From: Charina bottae
Taxonomy: Eukaryota; Chordata; Lepidosauria; Squamata; Charinaidae
Assembly (NCBI GenBank): GCA_023362775.1
Contig: JALMGJ010000013.1
Span: forward strand, 28,374,274-28,438,273
Length of the DNA: 64,000 nucleotides
Reading direction: 5' to 3'
Shown here one piece after another: positions 22,972 through 48,532 of this stretch. The notes beneath the pieces were generated by a model. The model had not been told where the DNA came from. It saw only the letters and a program-made list of their open reading frames with translations, and made no database searches. The stretch's first letter is position 1, and each line of letters starts with the position of its first letter. Both the position numbers and the translations under genes were made by a program.

Positions 22972-23860
22972 CATTCCTCTATTATCCGAGGCGGGGCTGA
23001 CGAAGGGCAGCGTGCCATTTCTGTAGCCCCTGTCAGCAGCGGTGATGGGGGGGGGGGGTGAAATGTAACCGGTTGCTGCACTCGATCAAAGGGCAGTGTG
23101 CTCAGGCCTTTGGCCAGTCCAGCAAGCTGTGGCAGAAATTGCAAAACCTTCTGATCCGCTCCAGCCAAATTCCCGCCTAGGGCAATCACACAGGAGCAGC
23201 CGTGCCCTTGAGGACGTCCAGAGCGATTTCCAAAGGAGACTACACTTTCTCCTTGCCTCCTCACCTGGACAGGTTGCTTGCTGAGTGCAGATGAGCGAAG
23301 GAGGGCACCGGCATCGCCCGCCCGTCGCCAGCACATCTCCTGGCTCATTCTCATCCCAAGCCCTTCCAGGCAGGTTGTCTCCAGTGCCGCCTCCCCGCCG
23401 AGCGAGAGTCCCGGCTCCGACTGGCTCCAGCGCCTGGCGCGCTCCCTCCCCTCCAGAGGCTGACGGCCATTCCCTCTGGACCGCTGGGCTGCCAGGTTCT
23501 CTGCGGCACGTTTAAAATGACCTTGCAGTTGATCCAAAGTCGGCTGTTAAATCGATGAGCTTTCCTTGCCCTGCATGTTCACGGTCCCTCCGCAGCCCCA
23601 TCCGACTCTCACATCAGCCTTTGGGTTCCTGCCCAGGCTGGATGAAGCATACGCCATGCCCCGAGGACTGCAGAGCTTCCCTTCCTCTCCCAAAATTCTT
23701 TAGGCTGTATCATCTGCACAATGGCACTGTGAGGCACATGATGTCACTGGATAAGGTTACCCATAAAATCAAGCATGTTCTCAGACCAAGCTTTGGAGCA
23801 AGGTCAAGGACAGGATGTGCGATCAGAGTCTCTTCCTTGCAGAGCCTTCAACCCCTAGCA

Positions 23861-24146
23861 AAGTGCTTTCCAAACTGCTGCCGTTGGTGACACACCAGCA
23901 GTGGAAGCGGCGGCGGCGCAGGGGCGTGCGCGGTGGTGGGGGCGTGCACGGTGGCGGTGCGGGGGGCGCGCGGTGGCAGTGTGCACGGCGGTGGCGGCAG
24001 CGTCGGCAGCCTCCGCTAAAACACAGATGCGCTGATGGCGCGCCACTGCCGTCGTTGCTGCCGCCACCGCCATGCACACCACCGCCGCCGCTTCCGGGTT
24101 GTGTTGCGACACACCAAACTGTGTTGCGACACACTAAAGTGCTATG
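23861..24146. mobile_element. hAT-type MITE, unit A copy 1
   Basis: Begins with AAGTGCTTTCCAAACTG and ends CACTAAAGTGCTATG. The 8-bp duplication CCCTAGCA is found at 23853-23860 and 24147-24154. The core is GC-rich with CCGCTAAAACACAG. The counterpart in unit B is 37559-37826, 18 bases shorter. Confidence 0.8.
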
Positions 24147-24154
24147 CCCTAGCA

Positions 24155-24350
24155 CAGGGCTTTCCAAAGTTTTTCTCGCAGCGACACACCAACCGGCGTT
24201 GGTGTGTCACCGCAGGAAAACCCGGAAGTGCGGCAGCGCGCAAAAACCCAGAAGCGCCGCTGCCGCTTCCGGGTTTTTCTCGCTGTAATTGGTGTGTCGC
24301 CCCGGGAAAACCCGGGAAAACCCGGAAACACTGATGATGAACAAAGCCCT
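24155..24350. mobile_element. hAT-like relic adjoining the MITE, unit A
   Basis: Starts CAGGGCTTTCCAAAG and ends ACAAAGCCCT, a degenerate inverted repeat. The interior has repeated GGAAAACCCGGAA phrases and GACACACC motifs. It directly abuts the duplication of the neighbouring MITE. Its own duplication is unclear. The unit B counterpart is 37835-38020. Confidence 0.5.
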
Positions 24351-24833
24351 CTTTATCAGGACTGCCCATGCTTCCACACTGCATAGAGGTGCCCTCTGTC
24401 TGCTTCCACTGCCCAGCCCTCAAAGGTGCCCGTCGATGGCTTCCACAGCCAGTAACTGTAGGAGAGATGCAGAGACCGGAGGATTTGAAGAGAAGAGGAC
24501 AGAAAGACGCCTGCAGAGACTGGAAGGAGGGTGGAGACATTGCACACGTTTCCTGTCTCCCTCCCTGTGGTCTACAGATGGTGGGCACCAAAGCCCAGCC
24601 GGGGGCAGCAGGACTGGGAACTGGGGCGCCGCATATCTGAATTGGCAGAAATGCACTTTGGACGGGATTGGCTCTCTTGCCTGGCTTGGAAGAAAACCAG
24701 GGTGTTGCCTAACTTGGATGATCAGGTGGGTGTTACCGTTTTTCCCGGATCAGTATATTACATCTCCCTTGAGAGTCAGGCTGACATTCTCTTTCCAGCA
24801 GCACGTTAGAAGTCCCAGCAGCTGCCAGTCCCC

Positions 24834-33877
<9,044 letters not shown>

Positions 33878-34467
33878 GGGAGGGGCCCTCTTGAAAGCCT
33901 GCAAGAGTTCCTTTCCAGATCACCCACCACCCTGCCAAATTCCTTGCCGGGGAGCTTCTGGGTGCAGGACCCCCCGCCCTCCAAACCATGGCTCCCTTGC
34001 TGCCAGCAGCACCTGCCTCTCCATCTCCAGAGAATGTCGCCTGGCACCTCCGGGCACCCGTCCCTGCTCTCTGTCCACCCGGTGCCTGCTGCTGCACCCT
34101 CCGTCCCAGCCCTTCCCTCCAGAACCTTGGCAGACTTGTCTCCCTGCCCCAGCCTCCCCGTTCCCCTCATCCCTGGAGGCGCTCTGCATCTCTTCTGACC
34201 AGCTGGAAAGGTTCCCTCCATAGCCAGCACTAGAAGACGGGCCTAAGCTCGTGACGGGCGCCGAGATGAGAAGTCTGGCAGCGCGCATGGGGCCTCCTCC
34301 AGACCGGCCTTCCAGAGGGGGGTGGCGCATTTGAAGGGCAGCAGTTTGAGCAAGCTGGTCTCTCGGACAGGCCGGAGGGCCGGCAGATAGTCTAGTGTAA
34401 TCAGGCCTCTCCCCTTTGGAAATGGCCAACTCGGGCGGGCTTCTATCTTGTTAAGCTTTTATATAAG

Positions 34468-34473
34468 AATAAA
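34468..34473 (+). terminator. Polyadenylation signal, CYP2A copy A
   Basis: AATAAA about 590 bases after the stop codon. It is conserved at 47805-47810 in copy B and followed by a GTGTTTTG-type GU-rich stretch. Confidence 0.7.
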
Positions 34474-35440
34474 CGTGTTTTGCAAACCTAAAATGGAAGC
34501 TGGGGCAAATGACCAACAAACAGATTTGGCATAGGCACGTTTGAAAGGAAGAGGGGACGTACGGAGTCTAGGTAGGTGTAACGCGGGGGATCCCCCTTAC
34601 GTGTGATTCCATGTACGGGTGATCCAGAAATATTTACCCTAATTGTTGCGCCTGGCCGGGTATATCGCCAGGGCATGCGATTGTGCCTGCTGCTTGGGTC
34701 CACACGGGCCGTGATATGGTAGGCCCTGATGCGGGAAAAGGGTCAGCCTTTAAGAAGCCTTTCCGGGTTACATGGGGAAAGAGCTGGCTGGAATTCCTTG
34801 GCAACGTGCATCTCGTTGCTCTGCGGCCTTTGAAGCTACATCCACAATGATCAAAGAGTTCTTCTTGGCCTCAGGCTTGCTTTGATCAGAACATCACACC
34901 GATTTGAACCTCCAGAGGTCTTTTGACAGGTTTACCTGCAGGCGGCAATTAAATGCACACTCCGTGTTTTGGCCCCAGCGACGCCCACCACCATTACCCC
35001 CCACCCCCTTTGGTGGGGTCTTCCCTACTGAGCTTTTGGTGAACCTGGAAACTCGGGTGCAATTTGGGGTGGGGTCGGACATTCAGGAAGGGGCAAGTCG
35101 AGGCAGGGTGTGGAGAGCAGATCTCCCCTTCCTTCCTTCCTTTCACAGAAAGGTCTCCTGGCACGCAAGGCACCTTCTGTCCTCACCCTCCCAGAGCCAG
35201 TGTTACCCCCCAGCCCCTGCCAGCCTCTGGTCCTTTTCAATCCCCGTCCAACCAGGTGCCAGTTCCCAGAGCAGCATATCCCAGATTTTAAGCCCCGGGC
35301 GATTGCAGGGGGGTGCTGCCATGCCCTGTGCCCTCAATGGGGCCAACATGTAGCATCAGGCGCTTGTCCCAAGACTTTGCTGCCAATCAACCGGCCCCTC
35401 TCAAAGCATGGAGGCCAACCATGGCAGGTCAAGCAGACCA
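34474..35440. other. Downstream flank of CYP2A copy A, no gene
   Basis: Closely matches 47811 to about 48445 in unit B. Near 35268 unit A joins sequences that in unit B are separated by roughly 470 bases. No coding region recognised. Confidence 0.5.
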
Positions 35441-35628
35441 TCAAGCTTGGCGTGGCAGCGCCAAGAGCTGATATCTCCTGGGCACCCGGCTGAGGCCACT
35501 GGCATCCGGCACAATGCTGACCTCACCCAGGGGCACCGGTGACGCGAGAGTGAAGGCCTGGAGGACGGTGGTCAAGAAGAGGAACAGCTCCATGCGAGCC
35601 AGTCCCTCGCCCAGGCACAGGCGCTTCC
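35441..35628 (-). pseudogene. Orphan exon 9 of the inverted CYP2 gene (duplication fragment)
   Basis: 188 bases matching exon 9 of the complete inverted gene (50692-50879). The acceptor AG, heme-loop residues GKRLCLGEG and the terminal ALPRQA plus stop are all intact. Upstream lies only part of intron 8, interrupted by a solo copia LTR, and then the duplication junction. Exons 1-8 and the polyadenylation signal are absent in this unit. By eye it differs by an Ala/Val change in the TLASP/TLVSP segment. It is a by-product of the tandem duplication, not a gene. Confidence 0.92.
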
Positions 35629-35745
35629 CTGCAAAGAGGGGGCGAAAGGGGTTCAGCCTGGTGGAGGCCAGGGGCAGCTGAGGAGCCCCGGGCCCCCGCA
35701 GAGGCTCTTTCTCTCCAACCTGTCTGGGGCTGGCCACTTTCCGAG

Positions 35746-36270
35746 TGTTGGAGATTCTAGCAAATCCAGCATGCCTCATCAGCATATGGATGGCTGCTCT
35801 AGGATACAAGGTCTCCATGCTTTTTGAGGAAGCTGTTTGTGGCCACTCCTACTTCCTCTCTCTCTTCTCCTTGGACCGGGTGCAAGCACATGGCTGTGTG
35901 CTGCTCCATTCTAGGCCATGGATGGGCCTAGGAGATTTTTCCCCCTTTCTGTACATGCAGCCTCTTGCAGCAAGCAGGGCAAGAGGTATTAAGTTTAGGG
36001 AACAGGAAGAAGAAATGGAACATCATTTATCTACTGAAAATGCTGTACCTGCAATGAATAAATGTAAGGACTCTTTTTTACTTACTTTTCATATCTGCCA
36101 TGTCTAAGCGTGCATTTCTTTATGCTTGGGGGGGCTAAAGGTGTAAGATTAACCTGGATATCTCTAATATGCTCATGGGCTCTGTTTTTAAACAATTTTC
36201 TTTTTCTGTACACACGTTTAGCAGCTCTGCTCCATTTCAGTAGTTCTAACAGACTGCTAAATGGGCTTCA
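35746..36270 (+). mobile_element. Solo LTR of the copia family
   Basis: 525 bases starting TGTTGGAG and ending TTCA, flanked by the 5-bp duplication CCGAG (35741-35745, 36271-36275). It aligns with the 3' LTR at 12263-12808. The corresponding site in unit B (near 50993) is empty, so it inserted after the duplication and then lost its interior by LTR-LTR recombination. Confidence 0.9.
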
Positions 36271-37558
36271 CCGAGGACGTGAGACCCAGCTGGGAGGGAA
36301 GGGGCAGAATCATGTGGCACAGGGCAGGGCAGGGGAAAGGAGGGGGTCCCCGGCCAAGTGGGAGGGTCTGGAAGGAGGCAGGAGGACAGTTCTCACAGAG
36401 CCAGGAGAAAGCCCCCTTTGGACCTTGAGCAGCATCTGGACTGGACGGATATTTTCTCACTAGACCTGGCGGGGGCTGCACCTCAGGCTATTAGAGGCTG
36501 GGCTGCTGTGCCACGGTCCGGGCAACCCAGCCTTCTGCCAGCCAGTCCCAGGGCCCAGGAGGCCAGCTGGGCACCGAAAAAGGAAGGCAGTCGGGTGAAA
36601 GAGAAGCGACTGCTCCTGTGGAGACCTGCCATCCTCTGTGGCTTCCTCACCTAGATAAAGATGAGGAAGGCATTCCTCTATTATCCGAGGCGGGGCTGAC
36701 GAAGGGCAGCGTGCCATTTCTGTAGCCCCTGTCAGCAGCGGTGATGGGGGGGGGGGTGAAATGTAACCGGTTGCTGCACTCGATCAAAGGGCAGTGTGCT
36801 CAGGCCTTTGGCCAGTCCAGCAAGCTGTGGCAGAAATTGCAAAACCTTCTGATCCGCTCCAGCCAAATTCCCGCCTAGGGCAATCACACAGGAGCAGCCG
36901 TGCCCTTGAGGACGTCCGGAGCGATTTCCAAAGGAGACTACACTTTCTCCTTGCCTCCTCACCTGGACAGGTTGCTTGCTGAGTGCAGATGAGCGAAGGA
37001 GGGCACCGGCATCGCCCGCCCGTCGCCAGCACATCTCCTGGCTCATTCTCATCCCAAGCCCTTCCAGGCAGGTTGTCTCCAGTGCCTCCTTCCCGCCGAG
37101 CGAGAGTCCCGGCTCCGACTGGCTCCAGCGCCTGGCGCGCTCCCTCCCCTCCAGAGGCTGACGGCCATTCCCTCTGGACCGCTGGGCTGCCAGGTTCTCT
37201 GCGGCACGTTTAAAATGACCTTGCAGTTGATCCAAAGTCGGCTGTTAAATCGATGAGCTTTCCTTGCCCTGCATGTTCACGGTCCCTCCGCAGCCCCATC
37301 CGACTCTCACATCAGCCTTTGGGTTCCTGCCCAGGCTGGATGAAGCATACGCCATGCCCCGAGGACTGCAGAGCTTCCCTTCCTCTCCCAAAATTCTTTA
37401 GGTTGTATCATCTGCACAATGGCACTGTGAGGCACATGATGTCACTGGATAAGGTTACCCATAAAATCAAGCATGTTCTCAGACCAAGCTTTGGAGCAAG
37501 GTCAAGGACAGGATGTGCGATCAGAGTCTCTTCCTTGCAGAGCCTTCAACCCCTAGCA

Positions 37559-37826
37559 CAGTGCTTTCCAAACTGCTGCCGTTGGTGACACACCAGCAGT
37601 GGAAGCGGCGGCGGCGCAGGGGCGTGCGCGGTGGCGGTGCGGGGGGCGCGCGGTGGCAGTGTGCACGGCGGTGGCGGCAGCGGCGGCAGCCTCCGCTAAA
37701 ACACAGACGCGCTGATGGCGCGCCACTGCCGTCGTTGCTGCCGCCACCGCCATGCACACCACCGCCGCCGCTTCCGGGTTGTGTTGCGACACACCAAACT
37801 GTGTTGCGACACACTAAAGTGCTATG
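37559..37826. mobile_element. hAT-type MITE, unit B copy 1
   Basis: Counterpart of 23861-24146. It is flanked by CCCTAGCA at 37551-37558 and 37827-37834, and keeps the canonical first base (CAGTGCTTTCC). An 18-base GGTGGGGGCGTGCACGGT-type segment seen in unit A is missing. Confidence 0.8.
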
Positions 37827-37834
37827 CCCTAGCA

Positions 37835-38020
37835 CAGGGCTTTCCAAAGTTTTTCTCGCAGCGACACACCAACCGGCATTGGTGTGTCACCGCGGGAAAA
37901 CCCGGAAGTGCGGCAGCACGCAAAAACCCGGAAGCGCTGCTGCCGCTTCCAGGTTTTTCTCGCTGTAATTGGTGTGTCGCCCCGGGAAAACCCGGAAACG
38001 CTGATGATGAACAAAGCCCT
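37835..38020. mobile_element. hAT-like relic adjoining the MITE, unit B
   Basis: Counterpart of 24155-24350. It is slightly shorter because one GGGAAAACCC repeat is missing. Confidence 0.5.
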
Positions 38021-38888
38021 CTTTATCAGGACTGCCCATGCTTCCACACTGCACAGAGGTGCCCTCTGTCTGCTTCCACTGCCCAGCCCTCAAAGGTGCC
38101 CGTCGATGGCTTCCACAGCCAGTAACTGTAGGAGAGATGCAGAGACCGGAGGATTTGAAGAGAAGAGGACAGAAAGACGCCTGCAGAGACTGGAAGGAGG
38201 ATGGAGACATTGCACACGTTTCCTGTCTCCCTCCCTGTGGTCTACAGATGGTGGGCACCAAAGCCCAGCCGGGGGCAGCAGGACTGGGAACTGGGGTGCC
38301 GCATATCTTTTTTTTTATTATTAAGTTTTATTAGGTTTTTAAATATACAAAGCTAAAAGATAAAGATGAAACGGAAAAAGAAATACAAATTAAAAGAAAA
38401 GAAAAAGAAAAGTGCAGTAAAGAAAAAGAAAAAAAGAATAAAGAAAAAGACATACATAAAAATTAGATAACCTCCGATCCGTCTATGGTCATAAGAATAA
38501 AATAGATAGTTTGTTTTAACATGCTGGCTATTCATATAACATTCATATATTTTTCCTTGTCTATTATGTACTATTTATCTATAATCTAATCAACAAATAC
38601 TCCATATTTAGCTTTACTCCTCCTGCTTTTTGCAAATAGTCCATCAAAGATTTCCACTCATTAAAGAATAATAATTAAAATTTTCTTTTAGTAGGCAAAT
38701 CAATTTGTCATTTTCTGCCATTTCTAATAGTTTCAACATCCATTCCTGTATTGTTGGTACACTTTAATTTTCCCAAAACTATACATATATAAGTAAAAAG
38801 AAAAAATTTTTTTCTATTTATGCATCCCAAATTCCGAATAATAAGAAAAAATTCTAATTTAAATCTTTTAATTTATACCCAACTATAC

Positions 38889-39759
38889 TGTAGGGATATG
38901 GGGAAACCCGGCTCACAAACCTTGGCCTGGAAAACACCATGCTGTAACATTTCCCCATGATGCAACATTACTGAACCAAAGATTGTGCCTGAACCAAAGA
39001 ATTGTTACCCAAGGATGACCCTTGAGATGGGCCTCAGCAAGCCCCAAAGAATGATGCATAAGAAATGTTAAATAAAGCTCTGAAACCAAGTCTACCTCTC
39101 TCAGGAATGCATAACAGTCTGGCACCATCTATCTGGTCAAGCATCCTCTTCCTGAGACAAAGCTAATATGTTCACCTAACCTTCTTGTAATGAATGCCTT
39201 GCTTCCCCTCTCCTGAGATGTAAATATGTTAAACTGTGATTCTATGGTTCTGACCCTTTGTGATTCAGCCTGCTTGTGTAACCCAATGTCTCTGTAAATG
39301 TTACTGTTGTCTCTGTAAGATGCAAGTATTTCTTTGGTGTGAATGCCCCAACAATTAGTGTGAATGTTCCCAAGTCTATCCTTTGTAAATATGTTGATGA
39401 CCCACGTCACCCCTTGACCTGGTAAGTCCCAGAATCCTTCAGCTCTGGGAGGGACCCTGTCCCCTAGGAACCAGCCAATCCTAGGGAATGGTCATCAGAC
39501 ACCCCACCCACATATGGGCATACCTTCCTCATCCTCACTTCCTGCTTGTGTTTTATACTGCTCCCTGTATAAAAGTTTGTGCACCCTTTTGCTCAGGGTG
39601 GTGGTTTCATTCAGAGGTCACTTGCACGTGACAACTGTCTGGCTGCCACCCGGCAACCTTTGCTTGGCGAAATAAATCTTGCTGCTGTTCCTTTTTACAA
39701 AGTCTCCTTCGTGTATTTGGCTTTCTCTAAAGGCGCGTGGTAAGTTTTGGTGCCTTACA
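38889..39759 (+). mobile_element. Solo endogenous retroviral LTR nested in the L1
   Basis: 871 bases starting TGTAGGGA and ending CTTACA, with the 4-bp duplication ATAC (38885-38888, 39760-39763), as expected for gammaretrovirus-like integration. It contains a TATAAAA box at 39568-39574 and an AATAAA signal at 39671-39676, about 100 bases apart, which fits a U3-R-U5 layout. No internal viral genes remain. The retroviral class is an inference from duplication length and layout. Confidence 0.75.
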
Positions 39760-39858
39760 ATACTATTATACTATGCATATAGAAATAAAAAGAAAAGAAT
39801 TTTTCTATTTGTACAACCCAGATTCCAAACAAAAAGAAAAAATTCTGATTTAATTCTT

Positions 39859-40656
39859 TTAAGTTATACCCAACCCTACTATTTTTGATCTCTCGCTATA
39901 ATATTTCTTCAGATTTTGCTCTTTTATAACTTTTCTCACAAAATATCTTGACAATTTCTTATCTCTAACATAACGTGAGTCAACTCTAAAAATTTTATCT
40001 ATCTCAGAGTCCATGTCTTCTTCTTCTGTCTCTAAATATTGAACTAAAGTATCAACTATATATTTTCTCATATTCTCATCTAATTTTTCCAGAGCTCCTA
40101 TCAGACTCAAAATACATTCTTCTTCTCTCATTTCTGCTAATACAATAGCATCTGAATTATATTCCATAGTAATAGAATCTGATTTAATCTCCAATTTCTT
40201 AACCTGGCCTTGTGTCTCTTTAAAATCCCCTGGAAGAATATTTGCAATTTCTTTGACAGTCTGTATTTCATTTCTAAATTCTTTTTCTGAGTCTTCCTTC
40301 ATCACTTCCATTTTCTCTTCTACTTGTTGATCTAGAATATTGTCCATCTTTTTATCTATTTTTATATCAAAAGAAGTAATTAAGTCATCCATCTTTTTCT
40401 CCAAGGTAACAGTTAAAATAACCATCTTTTCCTCCAAGGCAGTAGTTAAATCATCCATTTTTTGATTCAGTGCTGTAATCGCATCCAATATTTTTCCCAT
40501 ATCTGATGTTGGTACTTCTGAAGGTGCAGCCATGGACTCCATTTCCTTATATCTATCCCTCTTCACTCTTGCAACCGCAGTAACCAGGTTGTATATAATA
40601 TTCCTGTAAAGAGAAAAGAAAAATAACAAAAGACAAAGGAGAACCACTATAAACAA
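39859..40656 (-). CDS. L1 ORF1 protein
   Basis: 265-codon open frame. The start at residue 1 has a hydrophobic lead; a Met further in (MESMAAPSEVP, near residue 39) may be the real start. The central part is strongly heptad-like and rich in Lys, Glu, Met and Leu (repeated EKKMDDL-type units), predicting the trimer-forming coiled coil of L1 ORF1 nucleic-acid chaperones. A basic, Tyr- and Lys-rich C-terminal region follows. No stop interrupts it, suggesting a fairly recent insertion. Assignment rests on this architecture and the L1 context, not on a database match. Confidence 0.6.
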   Translation of the reverse strand: MFIVVLLCLLLFFFSLYRNIIYNLVTAVARVKRDRYKEMESMAAPSEVPTSDMGKILDAITALNQKMDDLTTALEEKMVILTVTLEKKMDDLITSFDIKIDKKMDNILDQQVEEKMEVMKEDSEKEFRNEIQTVKEIANILPGDFKETQGQVKKLEIKSDSITMEYNSDAIVLAEMREEECILSLIGALEKLDENMRKYIVDTLVQYLETEEEDMDSEIDKIFRVDSRYVRDKKLSRYFVRKVIKEQNLKKYYSERSKIVGLGIT

Positions 40657-42023
40657 TAATAAAAAGAAAAAAGAAAAAGGGAAGAGGAGGGATAAAAAAT
40701 TATTAAGGATTCAAAAGAAAAAAGGAGGGAAGAGAGGAGAGAAAAAAATCCAAATACAATGAAAAATTAAAAAATAAAAGTAATACTGCTTTTTCTTAAT
40801 AGATATTGCATAAAAAAAAAGGGAAAAATGTACTTTGGTAAAATCAACAATTCTCACATAAAATAAAAATAAAAAATAAGAGTACAACGGGTAAGTCCTT
40901 TAGCTGTAGTCAAAATATCCTTGAAAATGTAATAACAATCCAGTTCTCAGGCAAGCTTATAATCACAAGTCCCAAAGAGGAGAGAGAGAAGAAAAAAAAA
41001 GAGAAGGGGGGGGAATAGGAAAAAGCCCCAACTCCAAATGTCTTCACTCTCCAAGACAAAAAGCAACAAGAAAGTCCACTAAAATCCCAAATAATAAGAA
41101 AGTTCCCAAAACTGTTTAAAACAAAATTATTCCAAAAATACCCATTATAATCCAAATAATTTCCAAATGCATTACAGAAAAAAGAAGGAAAAAAAAATAC
41201 CATCTCAAGATGAAAAGCAGAAAAGCAAAGAAATAAGATAAAAGGCAGACATTAACCCATTTAAATTCAAAAACCAGAGAGGAAAATAGATTAGTTGCAC
41301 TTCAGTAAATAAGCCATTCGTCAATAGTCAATGTCACTCCATTTCACTTCCAAGTAAAGTCATTGTTCTTTAAGCTCCCACCATTTCTCAAGTCGTCTTT
41401 AGCAAGAAAGTTACACAATCACCAGCAACATCGGTCATGTCCATAGAAGGATCTTAGCAGATAATATGTAAAGTTAAAATAAACACAAATATAAAACAGT
41501 GACTAAAAGTGCTGAATTTAGGTGCTACTCATCTGAAAAGATTTCGCTGTTCCCTGTAGAGCAATAACGATGGTCCTTCCAGTCGCTTTCGTCGCTTCAA
41601 TTTCCTTTTTCCCGTGGTGGAAAAACGGGAATTGGGAAAGAGCGACGATTCCAGCGACCCTTGTGGTTTATCTTCTGATCCCCTTTTCTTCAAAGGGGAG
41701 ATTTCAGCAGTTTTATTTCTTTAAAAACCGCTGCAAGCAGGCAAACAGCTGAGCCGAGCCAGGAGCGCTCGGTTCAACGCACCGGCGTCTTCAACACCCG
41801 GAAGCGCTCTGGGGGGTGCCGCATATCTGAATTGGCAGAAATGCACTTTGGACGGGATTGGCTCTCTTGCCTGGCTTGGAAGAAAACCAGGGTGTTGCCT
41901 AACTTGGATGATCAGGTGGGTGTTACCGTTTTTCCCGGATCAGTATATTACATCTCCCTTGAGAGTCAGGCTGACATTCTCTTTCCAGCAGCACGTTAGA
42001 AGTCCCAGCAGCTGCCAGTCCCC

Positions 42024-47224
<5,201 letters not shown>

Positions 47225-47804
47225 GGGAGGGGCCCTCTTGAAAGCCTGCAAGAGTTCCTTTCCAGATCACCCACCGCCCTGCCAAATTCCTTGCCGGGGA
47301 GCTTCTGGGTGCAGGACCCCCCGCCCTCCAAACCATGGCTCCCTTGCTGCCAGCAGCACCTGCCTCTCCATCTCCAGAGAATGTTGCCTGGCACCTCCGG
47401 GCACCCGTCCCTGCTCTCTGTCCACCCGGTGCCTGCTGCTGCACCCTCCGTCCCAGCCCTTCCCTCCAGAACCTTGGCAGACTTGTCTCCCTGCCCCAGC
47501 CTCCCCGTTCTCACCATCCCTGGAGGCGCTCTGCATCTCTTCTGACCAGCTGGAAAGGTTCCCTCCATAGCCAGCACTAGAAGACGGGCCTAAGCTCGTG
47601 ACGGGCGCCGAGATGAGAAGTCCGGCGGCGCGCATGGGGCCTCCTCCAGACCGGCCTTCCAGAGGGGGGTGGCGCATTTGAAGGGCAGCAGTTTGTCTCT
47701 CGGACAGGCCAGAGGGCCGGCAGATAGTCTAGTGTAATCAGGCCTCTCCCCTTTGGAAATGGCCAACTCGGGCGGGCTTCTATCTTGTTAAGCTTTTATA
47801 TAAG

Positions 47805-47810
47805 AATAAA
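47805..47810 (+). terminator. Polyadenylation signal, CYP2A copy B
   Basis: AATAAA at the position matching 34468-34473 of copy A. Confidence 0.7.
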
Positions 47811-48527
47811 CGTGTTTTGCAAACCTAAAATGGAAGCTGGGGCAAATGACCAACAAACAGATTTGGCATAGGCACGTTTGAAAGGAAGAGGGGACGTACG
47901 GAGTCTAGGTAGGTGTAACGCGGGGGATCCCCCTTACGTGTGATTCCATGTACGGGTGATCCAGAAATATTTACCCTAATTGTTGCGCCTGGCCGGGTAT
48001 ATCGCCAGGGCATGCGATTGTGCCTGCTGCTTGGGTCCACACGGGCCGTGATATGGTAGGCCCTGATGCGGGAAAAGGGTCAGCCTTTAAGAAGCCTTTC
48101 CGGGTTACATGGGGAAAGAGCTGGCTGGAATTCCTTGGCAACGTGCATCTCGTTGCTCTGCGGCCTTTGAAGCTACATCCACAATGATCAAAGAGTTCTT
48201 CTTGGCCTCAGGCTCGCTTTGATCAGAACATCACACCGATTTGAACCTCCAGAGGTCTTTTGACAGGTTTACCTGCAGGCGGCAATTAAATGCACACTCC
48301 GTGTTTTGGCCCCAGCGACGCCCACCAACATTACCCCCCACCCCCTTTGGTGGGGTCTTCCCTACTGACCTTTTGGTGAACCTGGAAACTCGGGTGCAAT
48401 TTGGGATGGGGTCGGACATTCAGGAAGGGGCAAGTCGAGGCTGGCGGATCCGCGGGAGAAGCTATTACCCTCCTGAGCGAGTGATACGATACGTCTTCTT
48501 TGGGTCAACGGTCAGCACGTTTCTCAT
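47811..48527. other. Downstream flank of CYP2A copy B, no gene
   Basis: Matches unit A up to about 48445. The rest (to the copia element) has no counterpart in unit A. Nothing coding recognised. Confidence 0.5.
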
Positions 48528-48532
48528 GAAAC

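Larger units (their letters stand above)
38309..41812 (-). mobile_element. L1 LINE with 5' end and ORF1, ORF2 deleted
   Basis: A 3.5-kb insertion found only in unit B, flanked by the 16-bp duplication GGGGTGCCGCATATCT (38293-38308, 41813-41828). It lies on the minus strand: the poly(A) tail reads as the T run at 38309-38316 and the GC-rich 5' end is at 41812. Going 5' to 3' there is a 5' UTR of about 1.15 kb, an intact ORF1 at 40656-39859, and then directly A/T-rich 3' sequence. No endonuclease or reverse transcriptase is present, so it cannot move itself. A retroviral solo LTR is nested at 38889-39759. A segment of about 110 bases is tandemly repeated on either side of that LTR. Confidence 0.85.

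Noticed and set aside
22971..23537. A 188-codon minus-strand frame repeated at 36732-37235
   Set aside because: It is conserved only because the whole segment was duplicated. The sequence is low-complexity, has no recognised domain, and in the second copy the frame is shorter.
23815..24331. Arg/Gly/His-rich frames over GC-rich MITEs (also at 6304-6624, 37513-37968 and 44563-45173)
   Set aside because: Products of GGCGG/CCGCC repeats inside transposons; the two duplicated units do not preserve the reading frames.
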